Of a stretch of 64,000 nucleotides of DNA, positions 1 to 12,556 are shown piece after piece. The position numbers and the translations under genes were made by a program. The first letter of the stretch is position 1, and the number at the start of each line of letters is the position of its first letter. The notes beneath the pieces are model-generated. The model saw only the letters and a program-made list of their open reading frames with translations, was not told where the DNA came from and searched no databases. The stretch comes from Paragordius varius. Lineage: Eukaryota; Nematomorpha. Location of the stretch: assembly GCA_964247055.1 (NCBI GenBank), contig OZ176055.1, forward strand, positions 5,394,001 to 5,458,000, read 5' to 3'.

Positions 1-363
1 AAAAAGGTATGATCATCAAAAAATTATGTTTGTGTAATATAAAAAATTTAAGTCGCGTTCCACTTCTGGTCTCCAATCATCACATTATTTCTTGTTTTAG
101 TTATTGTATATTTCTTATTTTTATATTTTCCCTCCGTCTAATCTGTCGTTTTTTACGAGACATTGATGCCTGGCTATATGACCTAAGTGATTAACTGCAT
201 ATTTTCGAATTTTGTCCAACATCATTAGCAATGAGAGATAAAGAAATTGCATTTTTATCAAACAAATCATATTCTCGTGTCACAAATTTTTCGGAATACT
301 GATTAAATTTAATTAACACACCCTAAAACTACATTACTTACAAAACGGAGATAAGGTTACTTT

Positions 364-575
364 GGCCACGTCATCCGCAACAACAAATTGGATAAAACAA
401 TCATGCTGGGCCTGGTAGAGGGTAAGTGTAAAAGAGACAGACCCAGAAAAAGATGATTAAAACAATCAACAGACAACACTCACCTAACAATATCCAATCT
501 GATCAATTTATTCTCAGACAGATCAGCCTACAGAAAATTTGTTTATGAAGTCCAGCAAAAGTTGAATAATTAACT
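364..575 (+). mobile_element. LINE (non-LTR retrotransposon) 3' fragment
   Basis: In the frame starting at the GGT near 364 the DNA reads YFGHVIRNNKLDKTIMLG followed by VEGKCKRDRPRKR. This is the characteristic tail of animal endonuclease-reverse transcriptase polyproteins (YFGHV-R---L-K-I-LG--EG-R-RGRP--RW). The Trp codon expected after RPRKR is TGA; the frame then continues to about 565 (LKQSTDNTHLTISNLINLF and on). Only the C-terminal region is present, with no upstream RT or endonuclease, so it is a 5'-truncated dead copy. The family within non-LTR elements is not resolved. Confidence 0.75.
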
Positions 576-1494
576 ACGCTGTCATTCATCATTCATTCCA
601 TTCGGGATTTAAAATATCAATAAAAAATAAATATCGTATTGTAACAATTAACTTACCATGACTGCTAGGCAAAGTATAAAGAATTTTATAAAGTTATAAA
701 TTCAAAAAGTATTCAAATTTGTAAAAATTTTAAATTTTTTAACAATTTTTTTTGAATTTTTAAAGGGTAAAGGCTATAAATATTCTATAAAAAAATTTAA
801 TTGACAAAATGATAATTAATATGATAGCGATTCAATAGGTCAAAAAATTATGAAAAAATAAAATTATTTTTGTCCATTTTATAAATGTTTGATAATTATA
901 TTTAGCAACAATAATTACCATAATATTGCAAAAGTTGTAACATCCACTCCAAAAAATACCCCAATTATTAAAAATTCGAAATTTTAATTCTGATATAGAC
1001 CAGTTATTAATGGTATGTGGGTAAAACCAAAGTGGCGCCAAAATCAAGATTTTATGGTAAGAAATTCCCTAAATCAAAATTCTGAGATTATAGAACTTTT
1101 TGCAAATATCGAAAAACTTCTTTTTCATATAAGGTAAGACAATATATTGGGTTCCCTCTATATATTAGAGTTAATAAATGTTGTTTTAATAAAAAATTAT
1201 TTATTTAACCGCATATTAACAATTCATCACAAAATGCGATATTTTAGTTTATATTCTTTAAAATCTTTCTCAAACCCACGACAGATGTAAAATCATGGTT
1301 GATAATATAATGCGTTTAGAATTATCCTTATGCTATAAATAAATAAAATTTAGTGGACACGTTTTAATCTATTGATTTTATTTGACCTAATATGCGATTT
1401 TTTGATATTGGCTAATAATAGAAAAATTAAAATAACTTTTTTTCTATTTTAACCGCATATATCATTTCGATATTCATTATTCTGAAGCTATTAA
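576..1494. other. Non-coding AT-rich stretch
   Basis: No exon-like reading frame was recognised. The short phrase TTTAACCGCATAT occurs at about 1204 and again at about 1449, shortly before the transposase-like ORF. This may be a subterminal repeat of that element, but no clear terminal inverted repeats were found. Confidence 0.4.
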
Positions 1495-1953
1495 CTATCT
1501 AATATTATATGATTCATTAACATTTATTTGATCCCCATTTTCGCAGCACAGTGTTTGAGGATCCTTTTCATTAAGATTATGGTCCAACTTCAAAGTTATT
1601 TTTAAAGATTTGATTACTCGGTGTATAGTGGATTTAGATAATTTTATTATTTTTTCATCTTCTATCATTTTTTTTAATTGGTTAATCGTTAATGACGGCT
1701 GATAAGTTAGTTTATTATTTATGAAATGCATAATATCTTCCGTAACTTTTTTGTTTCTAGTGCCTCCACGAGTTTGAATTTCATAACTATTGTTTTTTTT
1801 ATATTTATACAAAATTTGACGAGCAGTATTATAGTTTATGTCTAAATCCTTTGATACATCCACAGTCGATTCTCCATCAAAAAAAACTCGTTTTACTAAT
1901 AGCTTCCTATCTTGAGATATAACTAATTTTTTCTTGATTCCTGTTTCTGACAT
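1495..1953 (-). pseudogene. IS630/Tc1-type transposase N-terminal (HTH) fragment
   Basis: This 152-residue ORF has a helix-turn-helix at about residues 10-55 (DRKLLVKRVFFDGESTVDVS, then DLDINYNTARQILYKYKK). A second DNA-binding segment follows at about 70-120 (HFINNKLTYQPSLTINQLKK, then LSKSTIHRVIKSLKI). This order is typical of the N-terminus of IS630/Tc1/mariner transposases. The DDE/D catalytic domain is absent: the ORF stops about where it would begin and no continuation was seen downstream. Either it is a truncated transposon remnant or a stand-alone HTH protein of the sort seen in some reduced eukaryotic genomes. No terminal repeats were found. Confidence 0.6.
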
Positions 1954-3509
1954 TACTAAAATATTATAAAATAAAATACCTTTTATGGGTAATTTGATTT
2001 TTGCAAAACAAAAAATTATTATCTGAACATAAGGTTTTTAATCGGATAAATAAAAAGTAGACGAAAAAAAATAAATGCACACACCAGATAGTCACAGAAA
2101 AGGTTACACAACTCGTTACACACTAAAATTTAATCGTCTGCGAAATTCCATATAAATAAGTAATAAAAATATATCCTATTTGCATTTCAAGTTAGCCCTT
2201 AACATAAAATTTGGTCCTTAAACATTTCAAATTGACATAAACTTGCGTACCATAATTTATATTATGTATTTGTCTTTTAGCCAATATATTTTTTTAATTC
2301 AATCAACATATTGATATAAAAAATATATTTTGTAAATTATTTTTTAGTATTTTTATCCTCAAGCATAATTTGTTTAAAACAATTAAAATTTTAAATGACT
2401 AATTTTAGATGAAAATGGTATTTTTTTTAAAATTCTATTATTTCAACCGAAACGATAGATTTTATAGGTTAATCCCATGTATTAATGCGAACCATCGATA
2501 TTATAAAAAAAATATTTTTATAAATATATCAAAAACCATATATTACTTATCCAGTTAATAAAATAAAACTTTCAAAGAATAAGTCATTAATAATTGTGCA
2601 TTGATATATAATAGGAAAAATTCTCATTATGTTTTTATAAAAAATAATATCCTAATCTTACACTGATAATGGTTAAAAGTTATTTTTGTATCTTGTTTTG
2701 ATAATTATCATCGAAAATAAAACCGTTTTCATTGACTAGGGTGATGTTTTTATTGATTGGGAAAATTTTTCAGTTTTGATTGACTGGGAAAATGTTTCGA
2801 TTGACTGAGAAAACGTTTTTTTGACTGGAAATGGTTAATATAATCAATTGTTTAATGCTTATAGATTTACATGAAAGTTATTCACTGTGCCCGCACTTCC
2901 TCATCAATTAAAATAGATGCCGTAATCCCTAATTTAAATTGATTATTTGGCCTCATTGTAAGGATGTCGTTTACCCTTATTATATGTTTAAACAATAATT
3001 TTTATAATTTTGTTGCATAATAATTTATTAGTATGATTCATCCTGGAGTATAATCACGGCTGAAATAAATCTTGGCTTAAAAATCGCTACGTTTAAGGAA
3101 GATGTTTTGTTTGACTGAAATACAATCATCTTAATATGTTAAACGCTTTTGTTTTAGATATTATTATTGGAGAGAGAGAATCATTATTATATAAAGAATG
3201 GCGTTTTATTATATGATTAAAAAAGTTCTCAAATACTAATAAGTTATTGTTTTGGTCCGTAATTACAATATCTGGCATATCACACCCATTCAACCTTATA
3301 TAAGCCAATCATCAACTCAACTAACGTGTAAATGGATTCTGATAGGCCTTTGTTGAGAATATCAAAACTTTTTATCTATAGATCTTTATTAAACAACGGA
3401 AGGATTGCAATAAATTAATATAACTTGGTGAAAACAATAAAAAATGTATGCCAAATTTATTAGATAAAAGCAAGAGGTAATTTTTGCAATTCTTTTTGAG
3501 ATTGATATG
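1954..3509. other. Non-coding, AT-rich, with a short local repeat
   Basis: At 2729-2830 a loosely repeated 25-30 bp phrase built on TTGATTGACTGGGAAAA occurs three to four times. A 60-codon minus-strand ORF (3126-3308) lies just downstream of the eIF2B epsilon stop and resembles nothing recognised. The rest is featureless to the eye. Confidence 0.4.
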
Positions 3510-6500
3510 CTATTCGCTTTCATCTTCCTCCTCAGCTTCCTTTAACCAGGTAATAAAATCAGACACCTATTGTAAATATATAATTTGTGATAAACAAAAA
3601 TAGTGTATATTGTTAAAATTGATATAAAAAAATAAAAAACAAATATTATTTAAAAAAACCATACTTAGTGTCCTATATTTTTTATAAAAGAATGATGCAA
3701 AAAAAGAGATGTAAATTTATAGCGTACTCAATTATAGAGTATAAGAAGGGAAAAAATAACAATATCTGACGTTTTATAATTTTGGTTTTTCCAGAAAAAA
3801 CTTACATTAATGATTTTCGGCAGAGCTATGATTTTAACATTTCTAACATAATAGAGACCCAAATTAATTAAGACAGAAATGAAAAATTAATCAATGTAAA
3901 GTTAATGCTTTTACAGAAACAATTACTTGTTTGTAAATTGCAGGGGTAATGGAACTATTGAAAATGCTTGTATTGTTTTGCGAAACAGTATTAATGAGTT
4001 TGCTTGAATCAAACCATTCTATAATATGAGGTTCATCAATCAAATCAGCATTGTAAAGGTAATGCAATAGTTTAATGATTGGAAATGCCGACTCCAAAGA
4101 CCTTTCATTGTTATTAACACTACTAATTGGTAATTGTAGAGCCACCCAGGTTATTTTATCGAGAAGAATGGATTGAGCCAAACTTCCTTTAAAATATTTT
4201 CTCATCAATTCTTGGTACCGCTGACATCTCTAAAAAATAATTTATGTGACAAAAAAACTATAGAGAGCCGATTTAAATTTTTTAAAAAATGATTAAAATT
4301 TCGTTATATATCAAATTTTTTCACTAAATTTATTCAAGAAGAACATTTTCTAATTTAAGATCAACATCTTGAAGGATATATTTCAATCAACCTTAAAACT
4401 TGATGTATCAACTTATAATTAATAGCTGTAAAAATAGTTTTTACTGTTAATAATAAACCCGTATATTTCAAAGTATTTTAAACGTTATCATTTCTTATTT
4501 TTTTATTCATTTTTAAATTATGTTTTCATCTCAATATTTAATAGAATTTTGATAATTTTAGCCTTAAAAAACATAAAATAATAATTAACTCATTACGGGC
4601 TTCCAGAATAAAAATAAATTAAATAAGTTTTCGATTGATAGTCGAATTTAGACTCGGGAAAAATCAATGAAGCACAGATTGAGAAAATTTATTTGCCAAA
4701 TTATATCTTTATTAATATCCTTTCTCTATGTTGATATGTTTAGAGTATAAAATACTTACAAAATTATGCCGTTCAGAGTTTTAGGAAAGTATAATAATTG
4801 ATTTTTTATCCTTTAGAAATTTATATGTTGTGGAAATCAATTTTTTTTATTTAACATTCGAAACAAAAGATTAAATCACCGTTGCTGATAATCATAATGA
4901 TATTTGACGCCTGAAAGATAAGACAATCCAAGATATCCAATACCATAGAATATTAAAATAAACAAAATCGAAAAATTAGATTTTAATAAACTGATTTTCT
5001 GTATCTCGCCTATAAATACTGCATTTGTTGGTTTTTGATACATAAAAATCTTTATGTCAATTTTCAACACACTATCACAAGTTATAAAAATTCGATTTGG
5101 CATAGAAATATCTATATTTATATCCTGGCCCTCCAATTGAGTTATTCCCAGTAAGAAACAAAATTTTCTGAAATCAACTGTTGATTAACAATCTGTTTAG
5201 CTCCATTCTTTAATAACAATAATATTGATCCATAAATAATAAATTAATCATCATCGAAGTCGTAATATCACACCTGAATTTTGCTGGTCATATTCCTCGT
5301 AACAATATTAATTCTTGTTAATCACGAAATTTAGGGATTCTTCCCACAAAGACTTTATAAAAACGATAATAGATTGGTTCCAATTTAACATTGGAGATGC
5401 GTTCGATCGCACCCTTTGAAAAAGCTATATGACTACATCAATGATAAACAAAAGTCAACAGCCAATTAAGAAAATATGAAATAGCTCTAAAGGTGTTAAA
5501 TTTTAAGTGTTAAGATTGAATAAAAAATAATTGTTTTCATCTTTCTTAAGATTATAATCACGGTTTAAAAGCATAATTTGAGGAAATATTAATATTAACT
5601 TTAATATAATGGGCAAGCAAAGCATCACAATTTGTATTTGGTGGAGATGTTGGCTGTTTAATTAATTGATGTGTTAAACATGTCCAAACATCTTCCAAAT
5701 CTATATTGTAGGCATGTTTTGATGCATTAATTTCTAGGATAAGATTCGATAATGGAAATGTAGCATTTGGCTCTTGATTAGATATGGCTGTTTCATCGAT
5801 TCTATTCATAAAAAAAACTATATAACCAAAATAAAATTGGCCATTACACCTTTTAAAGAAATTTCGGCAAAAATTCCTTGTTCAATTACATATGATTTCC
5901 ATCCAATCTTATTATTTTAATTGGATAGAAAACAATAAACGATCCTTAAATTTATATATATTGAAATTGGATAAAAAACAATAAACAATCCTTAAACTTA
6001 CATATTTTGTAATTGGATAGAAAACAATAAACGTCATAAACTTAACATATAACCAAACAATTTTTATACACACACACCACAACTTTATACGTATATTTGG
6101 AGGACGGACCCAAATGCATTTCCATGTTATCTGGACATATTTTAAAAATTTACATATTTTTTTATCCACAAAAATATCAGTCAAACCTTTCAAATGATTC
6201 ACAAAGTTCGGCATAAAACGTTTTAACATCATTATCAATGAGGTGTGATATGCTTTTGGGTATGTCAGGACCTTGCAATAAGGATTCTTCATCAAGCCAA
6301 TGAAATGTGTTTAGTGTTAATTGTTGCGTTTGATCACTCAAACTTCCCACTGATGAAGCATTGCTATTTTCTGAGATGGTACGAATTTTCCCACGTTTCG
6401 AACCAATAATATTTTTTTCATTGATTTTACTATTCATTGTTGATTGATTATGAGGTTTGTGGTGTGATAATTTAGCCGCACTTATGTCATGATCCCCACC

Positions 6501-9500
6501 TTTTATTGAATTAATAAGGGATGTTTTGTGAGGCTGAGATTCAACCTGTAAAAGAAAAAAAATCAAGGATTGAGGAATTCTAGTTAAAAATGTCATGTTT
6601 TATTTGTAATTTGTAACGGGTTTAAAGTGATTCATAAAAAGATATATTTTTTTTCCATGCAACCAATTATTTTTTTTAAAACCAAAAAGAGTTTTTAAAA
6701 CAATTTATAAAATATGGACCAATTTGGATTGCATTGCAAAAAATACTAATCATCTTACAGAAAAATTAATCAAAAACCAACGACATACTTTTAGTACTTT
6801 AATATCAATTTTTGTTCTATAATCCTTGGTTTTTTCGCCAATAGTTTGATTGTTGAAACTTTTCTCATTGTCACTGCTAAGATTGGTTTCGTGCAAATTT
6901 TCAAGAGAATTTGCTTGTAAAGACGAACCTTCTCCCGCGTTTTCAAACGATTCGGTGGAAGAATCGCTGAAATCGTCAGAATCCGCGTCTTGCGGTAACA
7001 AAAATTCGTCATCAGAAAAGTCAGAACCTAGGTAAATATTCATTTATATGCATATATAGTGGCAAAATTTTTAAGCACAATGGTTGATCATTTTGTTTAA
7101 TATTAATAGTTTTATACAAATGTCACCAATAAAGTAGCTGTTTCTTACAAAACCTCATAATTAATCAAAATAGATATGTGAACTAAATATATATATTAAT
7201 TATATTAATATTGTGCTTATTATTTCTAAAGTTCTGTAAAAACTAAGAATAAATACTTTTCCAAATTTATATCAAAAATCCATATTATAAGGTATCCGGT
7301 CGGTTATAAAACAAAGCAATATTTTTAAAATGGTTAAATATGTGAAATGGGTGGGGAAAATTAAATGAAAAATAAATAACTTCTTCATTAGTTAGTTTAC
7401 ATAGGATAAAAATAAACTATATGAACTTATAAGCATGATTTAAAATCAAAACAGAATTTAAAATAATTTTGAATCCAAAATTAAGCCTTGTGAGAAAAAC
7501 TATAAAATTGTAAAATAAAATTAACCTATATTTTATAGTTAAAATAAATAATTTATGTTTTGAAATAAGTGATATGTTAAGAAAGTTTTTTAAGAAGTTA
7601 ATACATATAAAATATATTTTTCATGTAAAATCCATACCAACAATTTCAAGTGAAATCCCGGTATCACTAAAATTATACGTTGAAGCAACATAAGACTTTA
7701 AGATTTTTTCTTGTTGTGTGCTGTTGGGCTGATCTTTGGGATAACCATTTGATGTTGTAATATGACAAATATTTTTGTCAAAATAATTTGACTGTTTTGT
7801 GTTAACAAAGAGTGGTCTTAAGCCAAATGACATATACTCGGAAGATTTGAACACGTAAATCGGTGGCCATTGAGTTATGTTTTCGAATGATGTCTTTTTT
7901 TCTAAAAAATATATTCAAAACGATTGGTGTTAATCATATTGATGTAATCCTCATGTATAATTATTTTTGCTAAAATACATTTTTTATTTCAAATCCTCCT
8001 AATATTATTTATAAGTTCTAAAGCAGGAGTGTTCAGCACGCGGCCCTCCAATATAATTCTTCAACCCGCGAGGAATTTTAGATAAATTTAAGCAAATTTG
8101 ATTTTCTGAATCTATTTTTCGAATTTTGGCAATGAAATAACTAAAATTGTTAAAATAAAGAATAGTTATTACATTATGTTTGAAATCTAATAAATTTGTT
8201 AAAACCCATATGTTTTACGAAAGCGGCCGCTAAATTTTCTGACCCAAAAATGCGGCCCGCAATGCCATTTATGTTGAACCTTGTTCTAGAGTATCGAATT
8301 ACTTTTAAAAGTTCTTAAAAATAATACTATTAACAACTTAATACATAGGATTTTGTAAAATAATTTAAACTTTAAAAATGTCTGACATTTATCAAAAAGA
8401 TATATATATATATATATCTATATATATTCCAAAAGCATGTTTCATATTAATGCTACAGAATAGTTAAAATAATTTAAATGTGCAAATGTAAATTAACCTT
8501 CATAAGCCGCATTGTAAATCAATTCTAAGGTAGATATTGCACATATAACATAGGTTGAACCAATTGTTGAGTTATCTATTTATTATAAATGAGATAAGTA
8601 AAAGTTGTTTTTAAAAAATTAAAATATTATACCAATTTTGGTGTAATGTACGTCCGTATCATCGATGAGGTAGTTACTATTTGATGTTTTAAAGATTTTA
8701 TAATGTTCAAAGCTTAAAACAAATGTTTTTAGGTCCTCTAAACTTGCAAATATATGGCTATAACTTGGAAGATGAATATTTTCTGGTATTTTGCACTAAA
8801 ATGTAAATGCAATAAAATAAATGTTATTCTGATCTCTATAATTTAGAGTTGTTATAATAAATGACACCATTTAAAATAAACCACACAACTTATTCGAAAT
8901 GGTTATCCTTGAATTTTAACTGAGATTAAGACATATATATATATATATATATATACAAGCAGATGAAAATAGATCGAACAAATTATTGTAATCCTATATA
9001 TTATTATCTCTTAGAAAAAATTTGGGAAAACGTGAGAAACAATAATTATTTGTAGATATACCTTGTTAGTTACTATGCTGTGTTTACCAATTGTAGTATT
9101 TGAGCCAATATGTACATCCTCGCTAAGAATGCAAGTATTGAGTTTACATTTATTATCAATTAACACATTACTCCAGATAATACAATTCGTTATATGACAA
9201 TCTGAGCCTATATTATTTGGTGAATATATTATTGATTCTTCAATATGTAGCTTTTATAAATAAATTTATTTAAAAAATATTACAAAATTATTTACCAATC
9301 TTTGAGCTTTGCCCAACGATGGATCTATTAATGAGAGTATTATCGGCAATGCATACATTTTTGCCCAAAAACACATTATTTCCTATCTTTGTGCTCCTTA
9401 AAATTAAATATATACCGGTTATTTGAATACTATATATATATATATATATATATATCATTTACAGCTTTAACAATTCAAATCCATCTTCGAACAATTCATA

Positions 9501-11870
9501 TTCACCCTAAAATACTTTTTTTAAAAAAGATGGCCTATATTTTTTTAAAAAATGAAATTTTGTTTAAAAATAAAATAATATTGAAAAAATAACAAACTAT
9601 GCTATTAAGATATGTTTCATATAATGATAATTTATATTATCCCGAAAACACATAATTTTTTCAGGGTGAATTAGAATTGTTCGAGGGCGAATTTGAAATG
9701 TTTAAGGGTGAATTTGATTATAAATGGTATATATGTATATAAATATGAATTGTTGATAATAAGGCGCTTTTTTGCTAAGTTAAACCATTTATGTTAAAAT
9801 CATTTATAAGAGTTTAAAAAATATAATGAATAATTTAATATTATATAAATTTTATTTCGAACATTGAAAAAAAGCTATATTTACTGAGAACATTTCCATT
9901 CATTCGGGTTGTATGGTACATAACTGTTATTTTGTTGAGTCCATTTTGTGTTCTCATTAAGAAGCGTGTATAAAGGCTGATCTAATGTTCCATTTCTCCA
10001 CCGTTCAGGCATTATGGGAAAGAGCCATCGATTCATAAGGTCTAAACTAGGAAAAAATAAATATATCATCCCTTTATAAAAACTGTATAATGATGCTGAA
10101 AATATATGCTTTTAAAAATAATTACTTTAACTTTTAATGATGCCGCTACAAAAATTAGAATTCAAATTGGACCGATTAGAACAAACTGGTTATAGACAAA
10201 ACCTTTAACTTATATGAATAGAATCCAGAATAGAAAATATGTATTACATTAAAAACTTATAGTGATTTTTAGCTGTGAAATCAATTTTTCAAACGGCGAT
10301 AAAAATCAAACCAATTCCTGATCCGAGATACATTTAAATAACATTAATCTTGTTACCAGGGGCAAATAAATATCGCAAAAATACGTTTTTGTTGAAAATT
10401 CATGGTAAATTTATTATGTTCAAAATTAAACCATATCCTGGGATATATGACTAGGTTATCGAAAGGAAGTGCATATCCATTTTGTAAGAAATTAACATGA
10501 ATTTGACTCCCTAATATCTAAAATGAGTGTTCAGAAATAAAAAGTTAAAATTTATCAACATAGAAGATAAAAAACAAATGCTATAAATAATAGGGTTTGA
10601 TATTTTTTCTTAAAACAAAAAATAAAGAGTCATTATTATTGTTTCATTTAACCTGAAATATAGATTAATAAAATTGACTCAAAAACAGATAGTAAAAAAA
10701 TTTCCTTATTTTAATATATCATCCAACAAGTAGTAATTGAATAAATGGTAATGTTAATATAATTTTGTAAGGCCCTGAAAAATATTTTTTCAAAACCATT
10801 TTTATTTATTTTGGACGAGAAAATATATCATTGAAATATAATAAATCATATCCATTTAGTCAATATTTTTGACTAAAAAGTTATCAAAACTACTCATTGT
10901 CTTACCTCTTCATTAATTAGCACGTCGGTTATAAAATGTGATATAGTTTGATAATCAAAATTATCAGCAAAAAATTGGGGAACTTGGGGACTACAAATGC
11001 ACACACCAATATCCAGCAGGTTGTATACGACTGTTAATTGTTTACATTTATTCAGTGCATCCTAAAGCAGCAATGGCGTATTAATTTATTTTTAATGCAT
11101 TTAGTTGGAAATTTATAGTTCAGAAAAAAGGCAAAAATAATATAAGGCAAATTTATATACTATGGGGACTTGAATGCGTTTATTCAAAGTTTGGTGGAAA
11201 ACGGAACCGGGATAATATGAAACTAATTTCACCGAGTTAGCATTACTGTCATCGACAATTAAAGCGACCCGGTGGCTTGTTAACATTGGTATAGTTGAAT
11301 CAGAAACTTGAGGTTTAACATATACCAAACTCATTAATAAATCAATTTTCTCTTTTTGTCTTTTATTCCTAATAAAATGTGATTAAAAATATTAAAAAAT
11401 AGATATTTTTATATTACTTATGTAAAAGAAGGTAAGATTTGAAATTTATGTTCGATACAATGACTCCATTGATGAATATAAAATCATTTTTTATGACATT
11501 TCCACGATGATATAATTCCCGAAACACATCTCCGGGGCTATTGCAAGATTCAGAAATAATTAGGTTTATAATAGATTTTCTATATTTTAATGACCATTTC
11601 GAAGAGCTTAAATTAATATTGTTATACTTAAGATAATCTTTAAGGTCATCGTTTACGTTAGAAGTCACTATATATATTTCTTCGAAATTGGACGCTATCA
11701 AAAGCTCTAACAAATAATCAATAGATGGTATATTTAAAAGGGTAACGTCGGCCTACCATTAAATAAAATTATACAATTGAGTGTTTTAACGTTAATGGAA
11801 AAAAATTGGACCGTTTCGCATCCAAAAATATTACTGCTTGTTTGATATCTGGCCTTTGGATATTGGACAT
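3510..11870 (-). CDS. EIF2B5: Translation initiation factor eIF2B, epsilon subunit (15 exons)
   Basis: Catalytic subunit of the eIF2B GDP/GTP exchange factor for eIF2 (cytoplasm, translation initiation, target of the integrated stress response). Exons: 11870-11775, 11752-11418, 11368-11161, 11061-10906, 10517-10432, 10046-9885, 9396-9296, 9237-9062, 8795-8633, 7901-7638, 7027-6789, 6545-6187, 5801-5600, 4229-3927, 3566-3510. All phases agree and give 968 codons plus stop. The nucleotidyltransferase-like domain begins IKQAVIFLDAKRSNFFP and continues LLNIPSIDYLLELLIAS and CICSPQVPQFFADNFDYQT. Left-handed beta-helix repeats follow in exons 7-9 (e.g. LGKNVCIADNTLINRSI). Next are a novel insert, an acidic tract (SDFSDDEFLL) and the W2/HEAT GEF domain (LILEINASKHAYNIDLEDV; LLHYLYNADLIDEPHIIEWF), ending ITWLKEAEEEDESE. 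The ATG is the first after an in-frame stop. The exon 7/8 junction rests on phase alone and shortens one beta-helix coil. It is about 250 residues longer than the human protein. Confidence 0.93.
5916..6060. repeat. Three tandem copies of a 46-bp unit in EIF2B5 intron 12
   Basis: A unit containing AATTGGATAGAAAACAATAA is repeated at about 5920, 5966 and 6012 with a few substitutions. It is purely intronic and has no coding role. Confidence 0.75.
8024..8283. mobile_element. Non-autonomous hAT-type MITE, copy 1 (EIF2B5 intron 9)
   Basis: The left end is CAGGAGTGTTCAGCACGCGG and the right end, reverse complemented, is CAAGGTTCAACATAAATGGC, followed by GGCCCGC-type sequence. Both match the CAGGGGTGTCCAAC...GCGGCCCGC termini of hAT-derived MITEs in many animals. 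It is flanked by TTCTAAAG (8016-8023) and TTCTAGAG (8284-8291), 7 of 8 bases alike, the 8-bp target duplication expected of hAT. There is no ORF. Confidence 0.75.
9440..9745. repeat. Imperfect hairpin/MITE-like sequence in EIF2B5 intron 6
   Basis: TTCGAACAATTCATATTCACCCT (about 9486-9508) is roughly complementary to AGGGTGAATTAGAATTGTTCGA at 9664-9684. The right arm carries three degenerate copies of a 22-bp phrase built on GGGTGAATTTGAA. A TA microsatellite lies at the left edge. Confidence 0.5.
11753..11774 (-). other. 22-nt spliceosomal intron (EIF2B5 intron 1)
   Basis: Between LKHSI and ADVTLLNIPSID lies GTATAATTTT...AATGGTAG, 22 nt, beginning GT and ending AG. Read-through would hit TAA at once, and 22 is not a multiple of three. 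Removing it gives exactly the family spacing between the FFP motif and the conserved ID, 19 residues in both this model and the human protein as remembered. Confidence 0.75.
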
Positions 11871-12556
11871 GTTAGCAAATGACGCTATTATTTACCATTT
11901 GGTCGCATATGAGCTATTCACGTTCCGGAACGTAAAGGATGGGATTACTTTAATTTTGTATTATTTCGGAAAATTTATCGGATTTTTTAATCTATGCACA
12001 ATAACATTTTTTTTTATCCTAAATATTATTTTAATAGGCCAAAAGCTGCCATCGTTTCCTTCATTTTCAAATATCAAGATAGCTTTAAATTTTAACTGAT
12101 TGCGTTAATTTAACGCTTTTCTTTTAATTTATAAAAATTATATTTTAGGTAAATGCTGCTATATAATAAAATATAAATAAATATAGATTAACTAATGTGT
12201 GATAACTATTAAATTAGATATTTATTAAATAAATTAACTATTTATTTTTTAAAAAATCATTTATACGCGTTTTTGCCATTTACTTTACCTTGATTTATAA
12301 ATGCGTAATTCCTTACTTTTTAAACATTCTCATTCCTCCAAATAAATTTTTTTGTATTGCTAATACATAATTAAATACAACTTTACAATATAATATTATA
12401 TTATTTTACTGTGAACTTCGAAAGTCTCAAATTTTCGGACCCCGGTTAAAGGAGCAATTTTTCAAAATAAAAAAATTTTCCTAAATGGATGTTTTCCTCG
12501 AAAATTTATTTATGGCAAAATTTTTGTTAACACTGGGTTACAATACACTCATTTTA
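11871..12556. other. 5' flank of EIF2B5 and repeat-block margin
   Basis: No gene recognised. It should contain the EIF2B5 promoter, but no motif could be assigned. 12216-12285 is one copy of a roughly 70-bp sequence repeated directly at 14813-14883, on the far side of the next repeat cluster. Confidence 0.5.

Noticed and set aside
364-575. TGA at a Trp position considered as evidence for a variant genetic code
   Set aside because: TGA is the natural stop of the KIAA0930 homologue and host genes use TGG for Trp, so the LINE codon is simply a decay mutation.
3126-3308. 60-codon minus-strand ORF after the EIF2B5 stop
   Set aside because: No recognisable family, no partner exon and no repeat context; within the length expected by chance.
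4876-5136. 86-codon minus-strand ORF with a hydrophobic stretch, inside EIF2B5 intron 13
   Set aside because: The flanking EIF2B5 exons join in phase without it, its sequence matches no part of eIF2B epsilon, and it resembles no known family. A nested gene cannot be excluded but nothing supports one.
11806-12099. 97-codon plus-strand ORF opposite EIF2B5 exon 1
   Set aside because: Antisense shadow of a well-supported coding exon plus AT-rich flank; Phe/Ile/Leu-rich without motifs.
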